The position numbers and the translations under genes are program-made. DNA of 64,000 nt from Pseudocercospora fijiensis CIRAD86 (taxonomy: Eukaryota > Ascomycota > Dothideomycetes > Mycosphaerellales > Mycosphaerellaceae), in the NCBI RefSeq assembly GCF_000340215.1, contig NW_006921532.1:2459337-2523336 (forward strand), given 5' to 3'. A model generated the notes under the pieces. The model saw nothing but the letters and a program-made list of their open reading frames with translations. It did no database searches and had not been told where the DNA came from. Each line of letters starts with the position of its first letter. Within the stretch, counting starts at the first letter, position 1. Below, one piece after another: positions 10,405-21,920 of this stretch.

Positions 10405-12586
10405 CTTGTCGTTGGGTGACTCTGTTGTTCGAGCGTGACGAGAAAAGTCGAGGCTGCAAGCAAGCTCGGAATGTCAAGTGCGCTTGCCAAGACTCGCACC
10501 TGCCTGCACAACGCGGGTAGTTGCCGCAAAGGTGGTCGACGACGCTCTCCCAATGCCGACATCCCACCATCGCATCTTTTCTCTCGTCGCATGATGCTAT
10601 CTAGCTTCGCATATGGCGGCGCTCTATGCGACCTACTGTGAGGATTTCCATTGTGGTATGCGACTGCCGAGCAGCAGGATTGACTCAAGACCGGGCATTC
10701 AAGGCAAGACCACGGGAAGCGAAATGACAAGCGTAGTCAACATTGAGCGGCGGAGTCATAAAGATCATTCGAGAGAATGGGTCTACATCTTGACTGAATC
10801 TGTATAGGCGAGACCTGGCATGCTTGAATGCGCAACGAGAAATTCATGGCCCTCAGCCGTCACTGGCAGTCGCCGTGTACTTTTTGGGCCACGTAATCGG
10901 CCATATAGCGTCAAACACGCGCGGTATCGGCTTCGCATGAAGCATCCGGGAACATCGATTCAGGCTCTGTCAAGATGGTCATCTATACTTCACTGGAGCA
11001 GAAGAGGCAGAGGAAAGTCCTTCACCACCCGTGCCAAATACGCCAGTGCCACAGAGTATTGCAATCACGCTCGATCTAGAGACCGGAAGGGCTTTTCGTT
11101 AATAGCACCACAGGAGCATTGATACTTGAGCAGCTTGCGGTTTATTTCGGAACTGGTGAGGTGAGAAGGCAGTCTTACGATCAGCGATGGAGGCTCTGAC
11201 TGAAGAACATGCAACCGCATAATCGCCTACCATCTCGTACGAGCAGGGCCATTCCATCTAGCCGATACAGCAGATGTCTCAACGTTCAACACCTGCTTCA
11301 ATCCTCAATTGCTCAACCATTCCCGGTCGCTATTCCCATATCACTTCGCGTCGACATGTTCCAGCCGAGCTTCGCTGGCAGCCGCATATCGTCGTAGCGC
11401 AGAACTAATATTACCGAATGATCGCTTATGTGCATCTGATTGTATTCGGCATGTTCGCCTGGCAAGGCTCTGGTGGACTCGCTGCTTTGCATGTCGCTTA
11501 TGTCAGAGCTGTAATCTATAATCCTCATGCACAAGTCCATGTGATCTGGTTGCGGAGACACTCGGCACTCTCATCAGCACTTCCAAGCCTTCAGATGGAC
11601 ATGCTGGAGGTCGGCATTGCGGTCCTCGACTGGCCCATGCTACAAATTTTACCGCATGTCCAAGAAACTTCGACCGTTGGCGGATAACCGAAACAGCGGA
11701 GTGACCTGCCCTGCGTGGTGAGTAGCAAGGATACAGGCCGCGGCTACGCGGTTGTGGCTGACAATGGCGACAAGGCTCATGCAAGCCTGCGTTGCTCATG
11801 CGAGGTGGCGGACCGCCTTTTCACCTCATGACTGTACACTGGATCCTCAAGAAAGGTTTCATTTTCCGTGAAGTGCCCAAGGGACATTGGCAGGTCTTGG
11901 GATCTCGTGCATCGCATGAAACAGGGCCTTTCAGATATCAAAGGCAGGGAAGCAAGCAGGCACAACGCGCTGAATAATTGCCGAAGATCCTTGCGCAGAT
12001 CTTCGAAAGGGCGTTTGAGTAGGACATGCACGCTGTGAAGCAGCGTCTTGAACAAGGAACGTGCCAGGCAGTACAAGAGCAGCGCAGTATTAGGTCGGAT
12101 GACGCTGCTAGAACTGTGGTATCAAAGACTTTACGTACTGTACGTACTGTAGCTGCGATAACGGCGTTGAATGGAGACAACAGACCTGTACCGCAGCCGC
12201 CACAGCCGCGCGCTTGACCGCTTCTCTTGCCAGTGCTTTGGGCCCGTGTGATTGTATTTCCTTGAAGAAAATCGCGGCATATTAGCGTGTTGGCTGCATT
12301 TGACATAAGTACCCCGCTACCTTGGATGTATTACCTACTGTAGTATCTCCGAGCCGCAGCGTCATACTCGTCAGGATAATGGCACTTTAGAATCGATCGC
12401 CAAGCGGGCGTCATGTGGCATTGAAATGAGATGGTGGCGCTCACTGAACGAATAAATATTTGATCATGCCCACAATAATGAAAGCTGGGAAAGAGCAGGG
12501 CAAAGATTAGTCACTAGGCAGGAAGGCCCAGCTTCGTGGAACCCGAGACTTTCTTTGACCAGGAACCAAGCAAGCAGCAGCAGGTG
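10405..12586. other. 2.2-kb gene-free region between RPL5 and a small conserved gene
   Basis: Several short frames exist on both strands, but none has family similarity, consistent codon use or splice-linked continuation. A short direct repeat of TACGTACTG-type words lies at about 12132-12150. It presumably contains the promoters of RPL5 and of the gene starting at 12587; a lineage-specific gene or non-coding RNA cannot be excluded. Confidence 0.4.
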
Positions 12587-13189
12587 ATGTCCTCTCGAGC
12601 GCATCCACACGCGCCTTCACTTCACTTACCGCTGTCACCACTCTCACGTCGAAGGATGCCTTCGATCCGCCCAACATCACCTCTGTCTCCAGGCATTGCC
12701 TACAAGACATCCTCGCATTCCGACACATTACAACTTCCACCTCAACGCCCAACAATGCATCAACGACAGAACAGCAGCCAAAGACCTGCTGTCCTCAAAT
12801 TACCCTCCTTCCACCCAGCAAACTACCCGAGTAGCAAAAACTCAACACCAGACGGCAACTCGCACGCCTCATCGCCTCACGCTCCCATCTCACCTCGTAC
12901 CCATCAGAGCATGTACAGCGACGCACAAAAGCAACTGTACTTCAACCAAAGAGAGATGCTGAGTGCCACGCTCAAAGCCCCGTCGCCTGGCAAGCCCGAC
13001 AGCCCGCGCTTGGTTCCTCTGGGAAGTCCTGGACCCGTCACGCCACTGGAATTAGAGAGAGGAGAAGGCTACATCATTGCTGGAGCGAGGAGTAATCGCG
13101 CGAGCAACGACACTCCAAACGAGGAATTGGTGGAGAAGTTGATTCGCGCAGAAGTTCAGAGGCAGCATGGAGGCAATCACGCTCGGTGA
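12587..13189 (+). CDS. Conserved small disordered protein, function unknown
   Basis: ORF of 200 residues from ATG 12587; the frame is open upstream to a non-ATG position at 12536, but the first Met is here. It is rich in Ser, Pro, His and Gln. Ordered-looking islands are R-P-A-V-L-K-L-P-S-F-H-P-A-N-Y in the first half, P-G-P-V-T-P-L-E-L-E-R-G-E-G-Y in the second and an amphipathic helix (N-E-E-L-V-E-K-L-I-R-A-E-V-Q-R-Q) near the end. Such islands recall a short protein seen in many filamentous ascomycetes, but I cannot name a function. No signal peptide or membrane segment is present. Confidence 0.65.
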   Translation: MSSRAHPHAPSLHLPLSPLSRRRMPSIRPTSPLSPGIAYKTSSHSDTLQLPPQRPTMHQRQNSSQRPAVLKLPSFHPANYPSSKNSTPDGNSHASSPHAPISPRTHQSMYSDAQKQLYFNQREMLSATLKAPSPGKPDSPRLVPLGSPGPVTPLELERGEGYIIAGARSNRASNDTPNEELVEKLIRAEVQRQHGGNHAR

Positions 13190-13706
13190 CGTGGTGAGGA
13201 GACTTCATCTGTGCATTTCGGAAGCATAGCATTTGGTTCGGACTGGCGTTGGTGGAAACTTGGGAAGAAAGGAAATGCGGCGTTTTTTATCATCTTGTGC
13301 TTGGAGGCTGCGTAACATCACGCGCCGATGGGGTGTCACGATCTATGTACGCCGTCACGGCCTACGTATGGGAAAGTGCACTGAACTGATAGACCACTCG
13401 CAATTCGCGAGATGCGGTAGTGGAGAGATGTTCTTCATCTCTGCTGCAGCCTGCTGCATAGATAGGTCTATATCAAAGAATATTATATTCAATATTCGAT
13501 ACTCTGTTTCCCTTGTCATCGTAATTGTCTCTCTCACGGAGGCCGGAGAATAATAATGGGTTCGTTGTCCGAAACATGGCATGCTGCCCTGCATAAAATA
13601 ATAATACCCCGCGACATGAGGCGTTGAAAGAACATAACTTTCATAACAGCCTATCTGAAGGCATAAGTAAGCAATCACGTCGCTCTGCCACGAACTCAAG
13701 CAAGGT

Positions 13707-13756
<50 letters not shown>

Positions 13757-13930
13757 CAAACATCTACAAACAGCCATCCGCACCCCCACTACCTACCGCT
13801 TCATGAGGCCCTTGGTAGGCGCATTCGGCGTGATGAATCCAGTTCCCGGCAGAGACATGCCAGCATACAACGACCCACGACATCTCAACCACTCCGAAAC
13901 ATGACGGAACGGGGTGGCACGTTTGGAATC
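13190..13930. other. Convergent 3' region with a tetranucleotide repeat
   Basis: Lies between the stop of the 200-residue gene and the stop of the MBP1-type gene on the other strand. It contains an A/T-rich tract around 13480-13610 and the (ATCA)12 microsatellite at 13707-13754. No gene is supported. Confidence 0.55.
13707..13754. repeat. (ATCA)12 microsatellite
   Basis: Twelve perfect copies of ATCA, read directly, in the 3' flank between two converging genes. A length polymorphism is likely. Confidence 0.95.
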
Positions 13931-16187
13931 CTACGCCAAACCACCATCCGCATCCGCATGCCATTCGAGTTCTCCGACGATTTCGGGCAACATGTCTTCG
14001 ACGTCTTCTTCTCGGACACCGAGTGCTCCTGTGATGAGTCGCTTGTATTCTGCTTGCTTGTCGCCTAAGCCAGCCACTGAGAGGTTCTGGACGATGGTCT
14101 TGAACAGCTTTCGACGTTGTTCCACCAACGAGTGCAGTTCGCGAACTAGAGCGAGTTTGTGGTTGACTTGGTCGTCGTTTTCGTCGTCCATCATTAGGTC
14201 TTCGTCAGGTGGGCCAGTATCGTTCTTTTCTTCCCGATTGAGGATGTCTTTAAGTTCTGCGTCGTCTTCTGCTTGGGTCAGGTCTTCGCATTCTTTCATG
14301 AGTGCATCGAGTTCTGCTAAAAGTTGATCGTCGCCTTCTGTGCCATCGAGCTGCTCCATTTCCTTCGTTCGTAGCTCGTCCATTTGCCGCTTTAGAAGGT
14401 CGAGTTCTTCTGCTCTCGTAGTCGCGACTCGTTCAGCTTCGACCTGCTCGAGCTCTTTCTCGCTGATTTCTGCTTCTAATGTGCTCGCAAGTGATTTCAT
14501 CTTGTCGAAGATGTCAGGAATGATGGCAGATGTCAACGCGAGCGCTGCCTCCGACTTGTACACACTTGAGGATGTGCTCTCAAGTGATGACTGCAGAGCT
14601 CCATTCATTGCTGACTGTGCCAGCAGCGGATCGAGCATGATGCCGCCATTCATGTCACCGAGACCTGCCATGTGAGACTGCACTGGACCGCCAGGCATCA
14701 TGCCTCCATCCGGATGGTCGCCTTGGAAAGGAGAAGATGAGAGTTGGCGCTGGTTATGCCGCTCTTGCCGACGACGATTGAGCTGGACGATCAATTGATC
14801 TGCCGTTTCGCCAATGTTGTTGGGAATGTCTACCGCCGCGTTTCTTCCGATGAGACTTCGCACACATTTTCGAGCGCCGTTTCTCGCTGCAATCGTGATG
14901 GCAGTATCGCCGTTTTGGTCTTGCATGTTCAAAATGCGCTCAATTTGATCAGGATTGAGCAGGTCGGACATCTTGGTAAGGATGCAGTCCATGTAATATC
15001 GAGCGCACGCGTACTTGCTCTTGCGTTGTGTAATGCCAGCGATGTGATGGAAGACACTGCTCCCATACCATTCTTGCATATTGACCGTTCGAATAAGCAG
15101 CCCAGCCAGCTTTTCCATGTTGTGCTTGTCGTAGTTGTTGGTGAAGAGCACTGCCCGCATCAATGGTGTCTCGCCGCTCTTGGACGGGACATCAATGGCA
15201 GCTCCTCTCCGTATGAGGTCCTTGACTACTTCGATGTCGCCCACTGCTGAAGCCCAGTGAAGTGCCGTATGGCCCTTGTCGTCAATCGGCCGGTTCAGAT
15301 CAACGGTGGGCGGAGGAGCCGGGGCATTGGGTAAGGCGTCCATAGAGTTATCCGCAAGCATGAAGTAATCCAGCAGCTCATCCGCCCACAGTTGGTGCTC
15401 CTTGTCGGCTGGGCTCAAGGTGTCTTCTACTCGCCGCCGCTTGCGAGATCCGCCAGTATACTGCGCTTGGTCGAAGTCGTCAAATGCATCCGACACAGTA
15501 GTCACGTTGTCTGGAGTACCATCATCATGCATGTCCATGTGGTCGTAATCAGGGACATTCGCATATGCTGCGCTACGCTTAGTGCCAGCTCTGGCAGGCG
15601 GATCCATATCTTCCTTACCCGGCTGTCTTCTGGGCTGAGCTGGTGCTCGGGGTGCTCGAGGCTTATTGGAGGCGGCGGTGGCATGCTTGGGCGCAGGTGG
15701 TGGAGTTCTATCGCCCGGGACAAAGTCGAAAATGGGCCTGAGCTTGTCCAGAACGCCATTCTTTGCTGCCAGTTCCCGGCCGTCTGGAAGCGGAATCCAT
15801 GTGCCTACAATGCCATGCTTCGCGATCAGCAAACTGTAAAGCGCATCTCTTGTCTATGCCGAGCGAGCGATACGGCGCACCTTGATACTTTCCGTATCCA
15901 CCCTGCACCTTCTCATGCACTCCCTTCTGCACTTCTCTCTCAAGAATTCTCGTTCGCGCGGGCTTATCGTAGTCGGCGACCTTCAGGATATGGGTGGCAT
16001 TGATCCAGTCGTCGGAGCGCCGGCGCATAATATGGTTGCCGTTGACATTGTATTCGTAGACGGGTACCTGGCGTTGAATAGCGTGTCAGCGGATAACTAG
16101 AAAACGCAGTACGAATCGCATCGTGAGCGCGCATACATTGCTGTAAGTCGCGCTGTATATCTTGTCGCTGGGCGGCGGCGGCGGCAT
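13931..16187 (-). CDS. MBP1: APSES/KilA-N transcription factor with ankyrin repeats, MBF DNA-binding subunit (Mbp1/Res type)
   Basis: Minus-strand exons are 16137-16187, 15881-16067 and 13931-15804 (introns 69 and 76 bp), giving 703 residues. Exon 1 encodes [17 protein letters not shown] and joins [17 protein letters not shown]. The KilA-N DNA-binding domain (about 18-100) has [11 protein letters not shown], the basic [11 protein letters not shown] helix and G-Y-G-K-Y-Q-G-T-W-I-P-L across the second splice. Ankyrin-type repeats follow (about 240-420; G-H-T-A-L-H-W-A-S and G-D-T-A-I-T-I-A-A), then a Glu-rich coiled coil near 500-570 and a C-terminal helical region for partner binding. The family drives G1/S transcription through MCB boxes (ACGCGT). 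Such a box lies 76 bp upstream of this start, suggesting autoregulation. It is divergent from trpC. Confidence 0.94.
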
Positions 16188-16262
16188 GGCGGCGAGTGTC
16201 TCTGGCTGCTGCTATATAGATATGTCGTGCGTGTCACAGCTGTCCCGTCGCGACGAGGTCGG

Positions 16263-16268
16263 ACGCGT
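16263..16268. promoter_or_regulatory. MCB box (ACGCGT) in the MBP1/trpC divergent promoter
   Basis: A perfect palindromic ACGCGT lies 76 bp upstream of the MBP1-type start codon and 344 bp upstream of the trpC start. MCB is the known target of the MBF complex whose DNA-binding subunit is encoded next to it. A single 6-mer can occur by chance, so binding is inference. Confidence 0.5.
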
Positions 16269-16276
16269 CTTCGCGT

Positions 16277-16301
16277 GGCACGGCACGGCACGGCACGGCA
16301 C
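16277..16301. repeat. (GGCAC)5 in the divergent promoter
   Basis: Five perfect tandem copies of GGCAC, beginning 9 bp from the MCB box and followed by a degenerate GGCGC unit. Confidence 0.9.
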
Positions 16302-16611
16302 GGCGCGGCGAGCTCGGCAGCCAATCGGCTTTGATGTGCTGGAAGTCATTCTTCTCGTATTCACGCCTTGGCCCACCCAGCCAGCTCAAGCCGGAAGAAG
16401 ACGCCTGAGGCATCTTTAAACTTCCAAAGGCTCACCGAATCGACTGTATGACTGCTAGGCGCGGCACTTGGCACCACATACCACCGAGCACTCCGATTTC
16501 AGTAACCCTCCACGCCCGCAGGGTGGGATATAGAGGCTGTGGCTCAGACTGGAGTCCCATTCCGGATCACCTATTTCCATGCCCTTTGCTCACTCTGGGC
16601 ACAGCCACAGA

Positions 16612-18942
16612 ATGGCCACATTGGACTTGATCGATCACTCGCCTCAGCACCCTGCGCCTGCTGATCCCATCACGACCGCCGGCAATGTCGTCTTGATTGA
16701 CAACTACGACTCTTTTACCTGGAATGTCTACCAGTATCTGGTCTTGGAAGGGGCGACCGTAACAGTTGTCAGGAACGATCAGATTACTCTGGAAGAACTT
16801 ATCAAGTCTGACCCGACCCAACTGGTGATCAGTCCTGGTCCAGGGCACCCAGAAACGGACTCTGGAGTCAGCAAAGATGCCATCAAGCACTTCGCCGGCA
16901 AAATACCTGTGCTCGGTGTCTGCATGGGCGAGCAATGCATCTACTCTGTTTTCGGCGGCGTAGTGGAGCAGACAGGAGAAATCCTGCATGGAAAGACTTC
17001 TCCATTGACGCACGATGGCAAGGGCGTGTATGCCGGACTTCCACAAGATCTGCCTGTCACAAGATATCATTCTCTTGCCGGCACACATCCTACCCTCCCA
17101 GAATGTCTCGAGGTATCATCCTGGATCGCATCCGGTCCCGATAGCGGCAAAGGTGTTATCATGGGAGTGCGTCACAAGGAACTGCTGGTGGAGGGTGTTC
17201 AATTCCATCCGGAAAGTATCCTTACCGCTGAGGGCCGGACTATGCTCAAGAACTTTCTGCGTATGCAAGGCGGCACCTGGGCTGAAAATGCCAAGCTGAA
17301 GACTGAATCGCAGCGAGTTGTCACAAATGGCACCAAGACCGTCTCGAACGGCACTGCTTCCAATGAAGACAAGAAAACGTCGATCTTGGAGCGTATCTAC
17401 AATTACCGCCGTGTTGCCGTCGCCGCTCAGAAACAGATCCCTTCACAACGCCCAGAAGACCTACAAGCCGCCTATGCTCTTCAGCTTGCACCGTCTCTGA
17501 TATCTTTTACAGACCGCCTGCGTCAATCTCCTTTCAAGCTCTCTCTCATGGCAGAAATCAAGCGTGCTTCCCCTTCCAAAGGCATCATTCAGATCTCAGC
17601 TTGCGCGCCATTGCAAGCCAAGACTTATGCACTGGCAGGCGCAAGCACTATCTCGGTGCTCACAGAACCAGAGTGGTTCAAAGGCAGCATTGACGACTTA
17701 CGAAGCGTACGCCAAGCCCTAGAGGGCATGCCAAACAGGCCTGCTATTCTAAGAAAAGAGTTCATCTTCGAGGAATATCAGATCCTTGAGGCTCGGCTTG
17801 CCGGTGCGGACACAGTCTTGCTCATTGTCAAGATGCTTGATGAAGAGACTTTGACAAGACTGTACAAATACTCCCAGTCTCTAGGCATGGAGCCTGTCGT
17901 TGAAGTCAACACAGTCGCGGAGACAGAGATGGCGGTCAAGCTTGGCTCAAAGGTCATCGGCGTCAACAATCGCAATCTCACCAGCTTCGAAGTCGATATG
18001 GGCACCACTACTCGTCTCATGAGTATCGTGCCAAAGGAGACCATTCTCTGCGCGCTGAGTGGTATAGCGGGACCAAAGGATGTCCTCCCATATCAGCAAG
18101 CAGGTGTCGGAGCAGTGCTTGTTGGTGAAGCATTGATGCGTGCGCACGATACTGCCAAATTCATCTCGGAGCTTCTCGGTGGCAATGGCAATGGGGCAGC
18201 GATAAAAGCCAAAGCTCAAAAAAAGCTGCTGGTGAAGATTTGTGGTACGAGAAGCGCGCAGGCTGCCAAGACTGCGATCGAAGCAGGAGCAGACCTAATT
18301 GGAATGATTATCGTCAAAGGCCGGAAACGATGTGTGTCAACCGAGACCGCTCTCGAAATATCTGCGACCGTTCACAGCACACCAAAAACAGCGACACAAG
18401 TCACGGATGATACGCCGGAGGCAGACGAAAAAGCGACAAGTTTCTTCGCGCACACAGCACGACATCACATTCAGCATCCTCGCCGCGCACTGCTGGTCGG
18501 CGTCTTCCTTGACCAACCTTTAGAGTACGTCCTCGAGCAGCACAAACTCCTCAATTTCGACATCGTTCAGCTTCATGGCATAGAACCCTTGGAATGGGCA
18601 CACCTCATACCAGTGCCTGTAATTCATAAGTTTACGCCCACAGACTCTGGCATTGCAACAACAGGCTATCATGCAATGTCACTGCTCGATCCTGGGTCAG
18701 GTAGTGGTCAGCGGCTTGATCTGGGAAGTGTCAAGAACTTGCTCGAAAATAACGAAGGCCTTCGTGTCATTCTCGCCGGCGGGCTTAATGCGGAAAATGT
18801 GGTTGATGCTGTATCCTCGCTCGGCTCTGCAAAATCAGGGATAGTGGCGGTAGACACGAGCAGTGGTGTGGAGACCGATGGAGAGCAAGATATTGCCAAG
18901 ATACAGGCGTTTATCAAAGCAGCGAAAAGTTTAGAGCTTTAG
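16612..18942 (+). CDS. trpC: Trifunctional tryptophan biosynthesis protein TrpC (GATase / IGPS / PRAI)
   Basis: Intronless, 776 residues from ATG 16612. An in-frame ATG at 16579 would add 11 residues, but fungal TrpC proteins begin at a position like 16612 ([11 protein letters not shown]). Domain 1 is the glutamine amidotransferase of anthranilate synthase: D-N-Y-D-S-F-T-W-N, nucleophile Cys in G-V-C-M-G-E-Q (about residue 104) and the catalytic His in G-V-Q-F-H-P-E-S. Domain 2 is indole-3-glycerol-phosphate synthase (about 250-520) with [10 protein letters not shown] and V-N-N-R-N-L. Domain 3 is phosphoribosylanthranilate isomerase (about 538-776), starting V-K-I-C-G-T-R. The order is the standard fungal fusion. 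It acts in the cytosol with the chorismate-binding subunit encoded elsewhere. Confidence 0.97.
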   Translation: MATLDLIDHSPQHPAPADPITTAGNVVLIDNYDSFTWNVYQYLVLEGATVTVVRNDQITLEELIKSDPTQLVISPGPGHPETDSGVSKDAIKHFAGKIPVLGVCMGEQCIYSVFGGVVEQTGEILHGKTSPLTHDGKGVYAGLPQDLPVTRYHSLAGTHPTLPECLEVSSWIASGPDSGKGVIMGVRHKELLVEGVQFHPESILTAEGRTMLKNFLRMQGGTWAENAKLKTESQRVVTNGTKTVSNGTASNEDKKTSILERIYNYRRVAVAAQKQIPSQRPEDLQAAYALQLAPSLISFTDRLRQSPFKLSLMAEIKRASPSKGIIQISACAPLQAKTYALAGASTISVLTEPEWFKGSIDDLRSVRQALEGMPNRPAILRKEFIFEEYQILEARLAGADTVLLIVKMLDEETLTRLYKYSQSLGMEPVVEVNTVAETEMAVKLGSKVIGVNNRNLTSFEVDMGTTTRLMSIVPKETILCALSGIAGPKDVLPYQQAGVGAVLVGEALMRAHDTAKFISELLGGNGNGAAIKAKAQKKLLVKICGTRSAQAAKTAIEAGADLIGMIIVKGRKRCVSTETALEISATVHSTPKTATQVTDDTPEADEKATSFFAHTARHHIQHPRRALLVGVFLDQPLEYVLEQHKLLNFDIVQLHGIEPLEWAHLIPVPVIHKFTPTDSGIATTGYHAMSLLDPGSGSGQRLDLGSVKNLLENNEGLRVILAGGLNAENVVDAVSSLGSAKSGIVAVDTSSGVETDGEQDIAKIQAFIKAAKSLEL

Positions 18943-19523
18943 ACAAGATTAGTAATGAGACCTCACATGGACTTCATCGGCTCCAATACCGGGCAAGTCT
19001 TGGTCTTAACGTCGCAGAGCGCAACTGCGGCTCGGAGAGTGTCCAAAGGTGCCAGAGGAAGTCAGATGAAAGTTCCATGTTTCTGGCCTGAGCCACAAAG
19101 TGCACTACATGTAGCTATTGAGACTGTGCGGCTCTGGCTAACGGTAGTGCACGGATACAAGTAACGTGAGGCCGAACTTGCCGATTGCCTGCCTAGCAGG
19201 TGCACCGCCGTTTCTTCACTTTCTTCACTTTCTTCAATTGCTTCAATTGCTTCAATTTCTTCAATCGCTTCAATTTCTTCAGTTCCTTCAGTTCCCTCAC
19301 TTGGTGGCCCGAGCGCGTGGATGACGACTATTAAAGTCTCTCGCTTTTCCACAACCTCTTACACTTTACAATACACCCACCGTTTGCCATATTTCCACCG
19401 CACCTCAACCCATTTCAACCTCGAACACCATCTGACATACCCACCCTAGCATCAGCACACATCACCTCTTATCATACTTCCAATTCAGGGGCGCCAGTCG
19501 CGATACCACCGCTCTGAATCAAC
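18943..19523. other. Intergenic region with a 9-bp minisatellite
   Basis: Holds the trpC 3' flank and the upstream region of the BRCT-WGR gene. The 19211-19300 minisatellite is listed separately. From about 19350 to 19523 the sequence is C/A-rich (CACC, CAAC words), typical of a fungal 5' leader. No gene is supported. Confidence 0.6.
19211..19300. repeat. Ten-copy 9-bp minisatellite (TTTCTTCAA type)
   Basis: The 90 bp divide exactly into ten 9-mers, all of the form T-N-N-C/T-T/C-T-C-A-N, for example TTTCTTCAC, TTGCTTCAA, TCGCTTCAA and TTCCTTCAG. Neighbouring copies share variants. The array is pyrimidine-rich on the plus strand and lies 224 bp before the next start codon. On the minus strand it would read as Glu-Glu-Ile/Glu-Ala-Ile triplets in an 96-codon frame that has no other support. 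Confidence 0.92.
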
Positions 19524-21194
19524 ATGGTCCACAGCGCGCTCAAGAGTTGCGTCATTGTCACAGTCGGCCTGCACGAGGACTGGAATAACCAGAAAGTCAA
19601 GGACTGGGTCAGCCAAGCCAGCGGCAAAGTCGAATCTCGCGTGACGGAGGCCACCACCCACCTAGTCGTCAGCAAGAAGGAGTGGGAGAAGAAGGGCGTC
19701 GTTGTTCAAGATGCCCTCAAGCGCAAGGATGACTCGCTTCAAGAGATTGAGATCGTCTCGTACGACTGGCTCGCTGACAGCTTGCATGCAAAGTCGAAGA
19801 AACGCGAAAAGGGATATCGATTTGTTCTTGCCCGCAGCAAAGGCAAGGGAGGCGATGAGCCACGCTCAAATTCCGGTCTTATGAAGCAGCTCTTCGATGA
19901 CCACACTCTGGGTCCGACGCCTGCTGAAAAGGGACTTATCGAGAAGCGGGCTGTAGAGAACGCAGAGCTTGCGAGGAAGCGTGACGAAGCCAAGATGAAG
20001 GATTTCGAACAGAGCCGAATGACAGTTTCGGAATATGCTGCAATATTCAAAAGGGGGGCCCAGAAAGCAAGGACCCATCTTCTTAATGAAAACCACCACA
20101 TCTACCAAGACTGCACTGGCTTCTGCTACGATGTCACCCTTACCAAGGTCGACGCCAAGCACAACACTAATGAGCGTTATTCGCTGGTGGTACGTCGAAT
20201 CGGCTTCCACCTTCCAAATATTGGCTAACACTAATCACTCCAGCTCCAGATCTTCGAATCCAACAATGTGCCGAACACCTACGCTCTCTGCGCCTCTTTC
20301 TCGGGCACGCGCCTGCAGCAAACCAACCACACCATTGTCGCCATCGGATCGCCATGGCCAACTGTGTATCGCGCCTTCACACAGGCGTTCTTCGAGAAGA
20401 CCGGCGTTAAGTGGACCGACCGCGTTATAGCCGCGACGGAGCGCCAGCAGAACGAGAGAAAGAGACGCATAAGGGGCTATGCCGCCGAGATGGTGGGTGG
20501 ACCACAAGCTGCGAAGCGCGTCGAGGACTTTGACCAGACCAAATTCCAGTACACTCCGCCAGCATACGGACCAAAAGGTGAGGGTGCGGAGATGCCTAAG
20601 GCTAAGGATGCCCCAGTCGACCTCACTGGCGAGGACGATGACAGTGGCACGAGATCGGCTAGTCCAGCACACAAGCCGGAATTCGGTCCGGAGGAGGTCG
20701 AGAAGTTCAAGCAAGCCGTTATGGATGGAGAAATTGACCCTTACGAGGCTCCATTCAGCTTCGGAAAGGATGGCTTCGTTGCAGCTGAAGACGATACTAC
20801 GGCTGCTGCCACTATCGGCGACGATCTCGATTTGGAACTGCCAGACATTCCGGCCGACTTCGACTTCGATGCCTTCGAGATGCAACATGATACGGAAGCA
20901 GCAGGGCTTGATCAGCATGATACAGAAACCGCAGCCACTAGCAGCGAATTTATATCCCGCCAAGAGCGCTCTCGGGCTTCTCAGAGTCTAGGCAAGCGGA
21001 GGGACTTCCCGACCGCCAGCACCGCAGATGAGTCGGAGAAGCAAGAGCCGGCCGAGAAGAAGCAGAAGACGGGGCTGGAGGAGGACCTGCCGGACAAGGG
21101 CCCAGAGACCCAGTTCCGCAAGGCAGTTGATGCGATGGCGGCTGAGCAGGAGGCGCTCCATGAGGCGGAGGGTGACGATGATGCCAGTGGCTAG
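19524..21194 (+). CDS. BRCT-WGR domain nuclear protein lacking a PARP catalytic domain
   Basis: Exons 19524-20189 and 20244-21194, with a 54-bp GT-AG intron holding CTAAC, give 538 residues. Residues 1-95 form a BRCT domain: a hydrophobic first strand, A-T-T-H-L-V-V-S, and a final V-S-Y-D-W-L-A-D-S. A Lys/Glu-rich helical linker follows. A WGR domain spans about 195-295 and crosses the splice site (Y-S-L-V joined to L-Q-I-F-E-S-N), with F-x-x-A-F-x-x-K-T-G-x-x-W near its end. A segment P-V-D-L-T-G-E-D-D-D (about 344-353) is a typical SUMO-interacting motif, and the acidic tail carries K-K-Q-K, a possible nuclear signal. Fungal PARPs carry BRCT-WGR before the catalytic domain; here there is no ADP-ribosyltransferase region, and the next gene is unrelated and on the other strand. 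A DNA-damage scaffold role is inference. Confidence 0.85.
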
Positions 21195-21455
21195 GGCATG
21201 ATACTAGTCTAGCATTGAGACAGCGGAATGGCTGTGAGTTGAGATGAGCGAGATGAGATGTGAGAGAAAGGCCTGGGTCCTCAGCTAGGATAGGATCTGC
21301 TCCCGTCAGTAAGCATAGTCTGCGCGGGTCACGACAGTACCGTGCCAAGCTATCATATTCGAGTTCTGGAGAGCGAACTTATGAATCTCCCTCACTTGGT
21401 ATGTGCAAACCTCCATTTCATCTCATGCGTTATGTGCAATGCGCTCGCTTTGGGT

Positions 21456-21920
21456 CTAATTGCTCCTCGCTCCTCCCTTCTCGGCTCTCAACTTCTCCAT
21501 CTTCTTTACTCTCAGCTTGAACTCCTCGTACTGGCACTTTTCGTAACCGTGTCGCTCGTCCTGCGGAAATCATTGCATCAGCACCTTGCGTCAAGCGTTC
21601 ATGATTCCAATTCCCCCTCTGGCCTTGTACTCCCATCCGTGCTTGAACTTACCATACACCTCCACGGTAAGTAGTAGTTATCAAACCGGCACTTATTCAA
21701 TGGGATCAAAAGATGCGCGCAAGAATCTCTGTATGCGAGTGGGAGCTTCGCGTCGGACATTTCTTTTCTGGTTGCTTCTGTATTCAACGCGCGCATTCTC
21801 AGCAATGCGACCCATGCCATGCCATTGGTAAGGGTGGAACGTACGTGTGCCATGGCCTCCGAGACCAACTGCCTCCTTGACGGACTCGGCCGTATCTTTT
21901 ATGCTCTCCGTGACCGTCAT
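21456..21920 (-). CDS. NDUFB7: NADH:ubiquinone oxidoreductase subunit NDUFB7 (B18), complex I
   Basis: Minus-strand exons are 21845-21920, 21653-21777 and 21456-21560 (introns 67 and 92 bp), giving 101 residues. The donor after H-G-T uses GTACGT and the acceptor TACAG at 21778. The joined core has the twin CX9C arrangement: C45-x9-C55 in C-A-H-L-L-I-P-L-N-K-C, and C66-x9-C76, whose first Cys is in exon 2 and second in exon 3. Residues M-S-D-A-K-L-P-L-A-Y-R-D and the Lys/Glu-rich C-terminus match the fungal subunit. It is an accessory complex I subunit of the intermembrane-space side, oxidised by the Mia40 route. An alternative acceptor would change only the three or four residues after H-G-T. 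Confidence 0.92.

Noticed and set aside
11777..12306. Short minus-strand frames upstream of the 200-residue gene
   Set aside because: No similarity, no splice pattern and no conserved-looking motif.
20235..20963. 242-codon minus-strand frame over the BRCT-WGR gene
   Set aside because: Antisense shadow of exon 2; no similarity.
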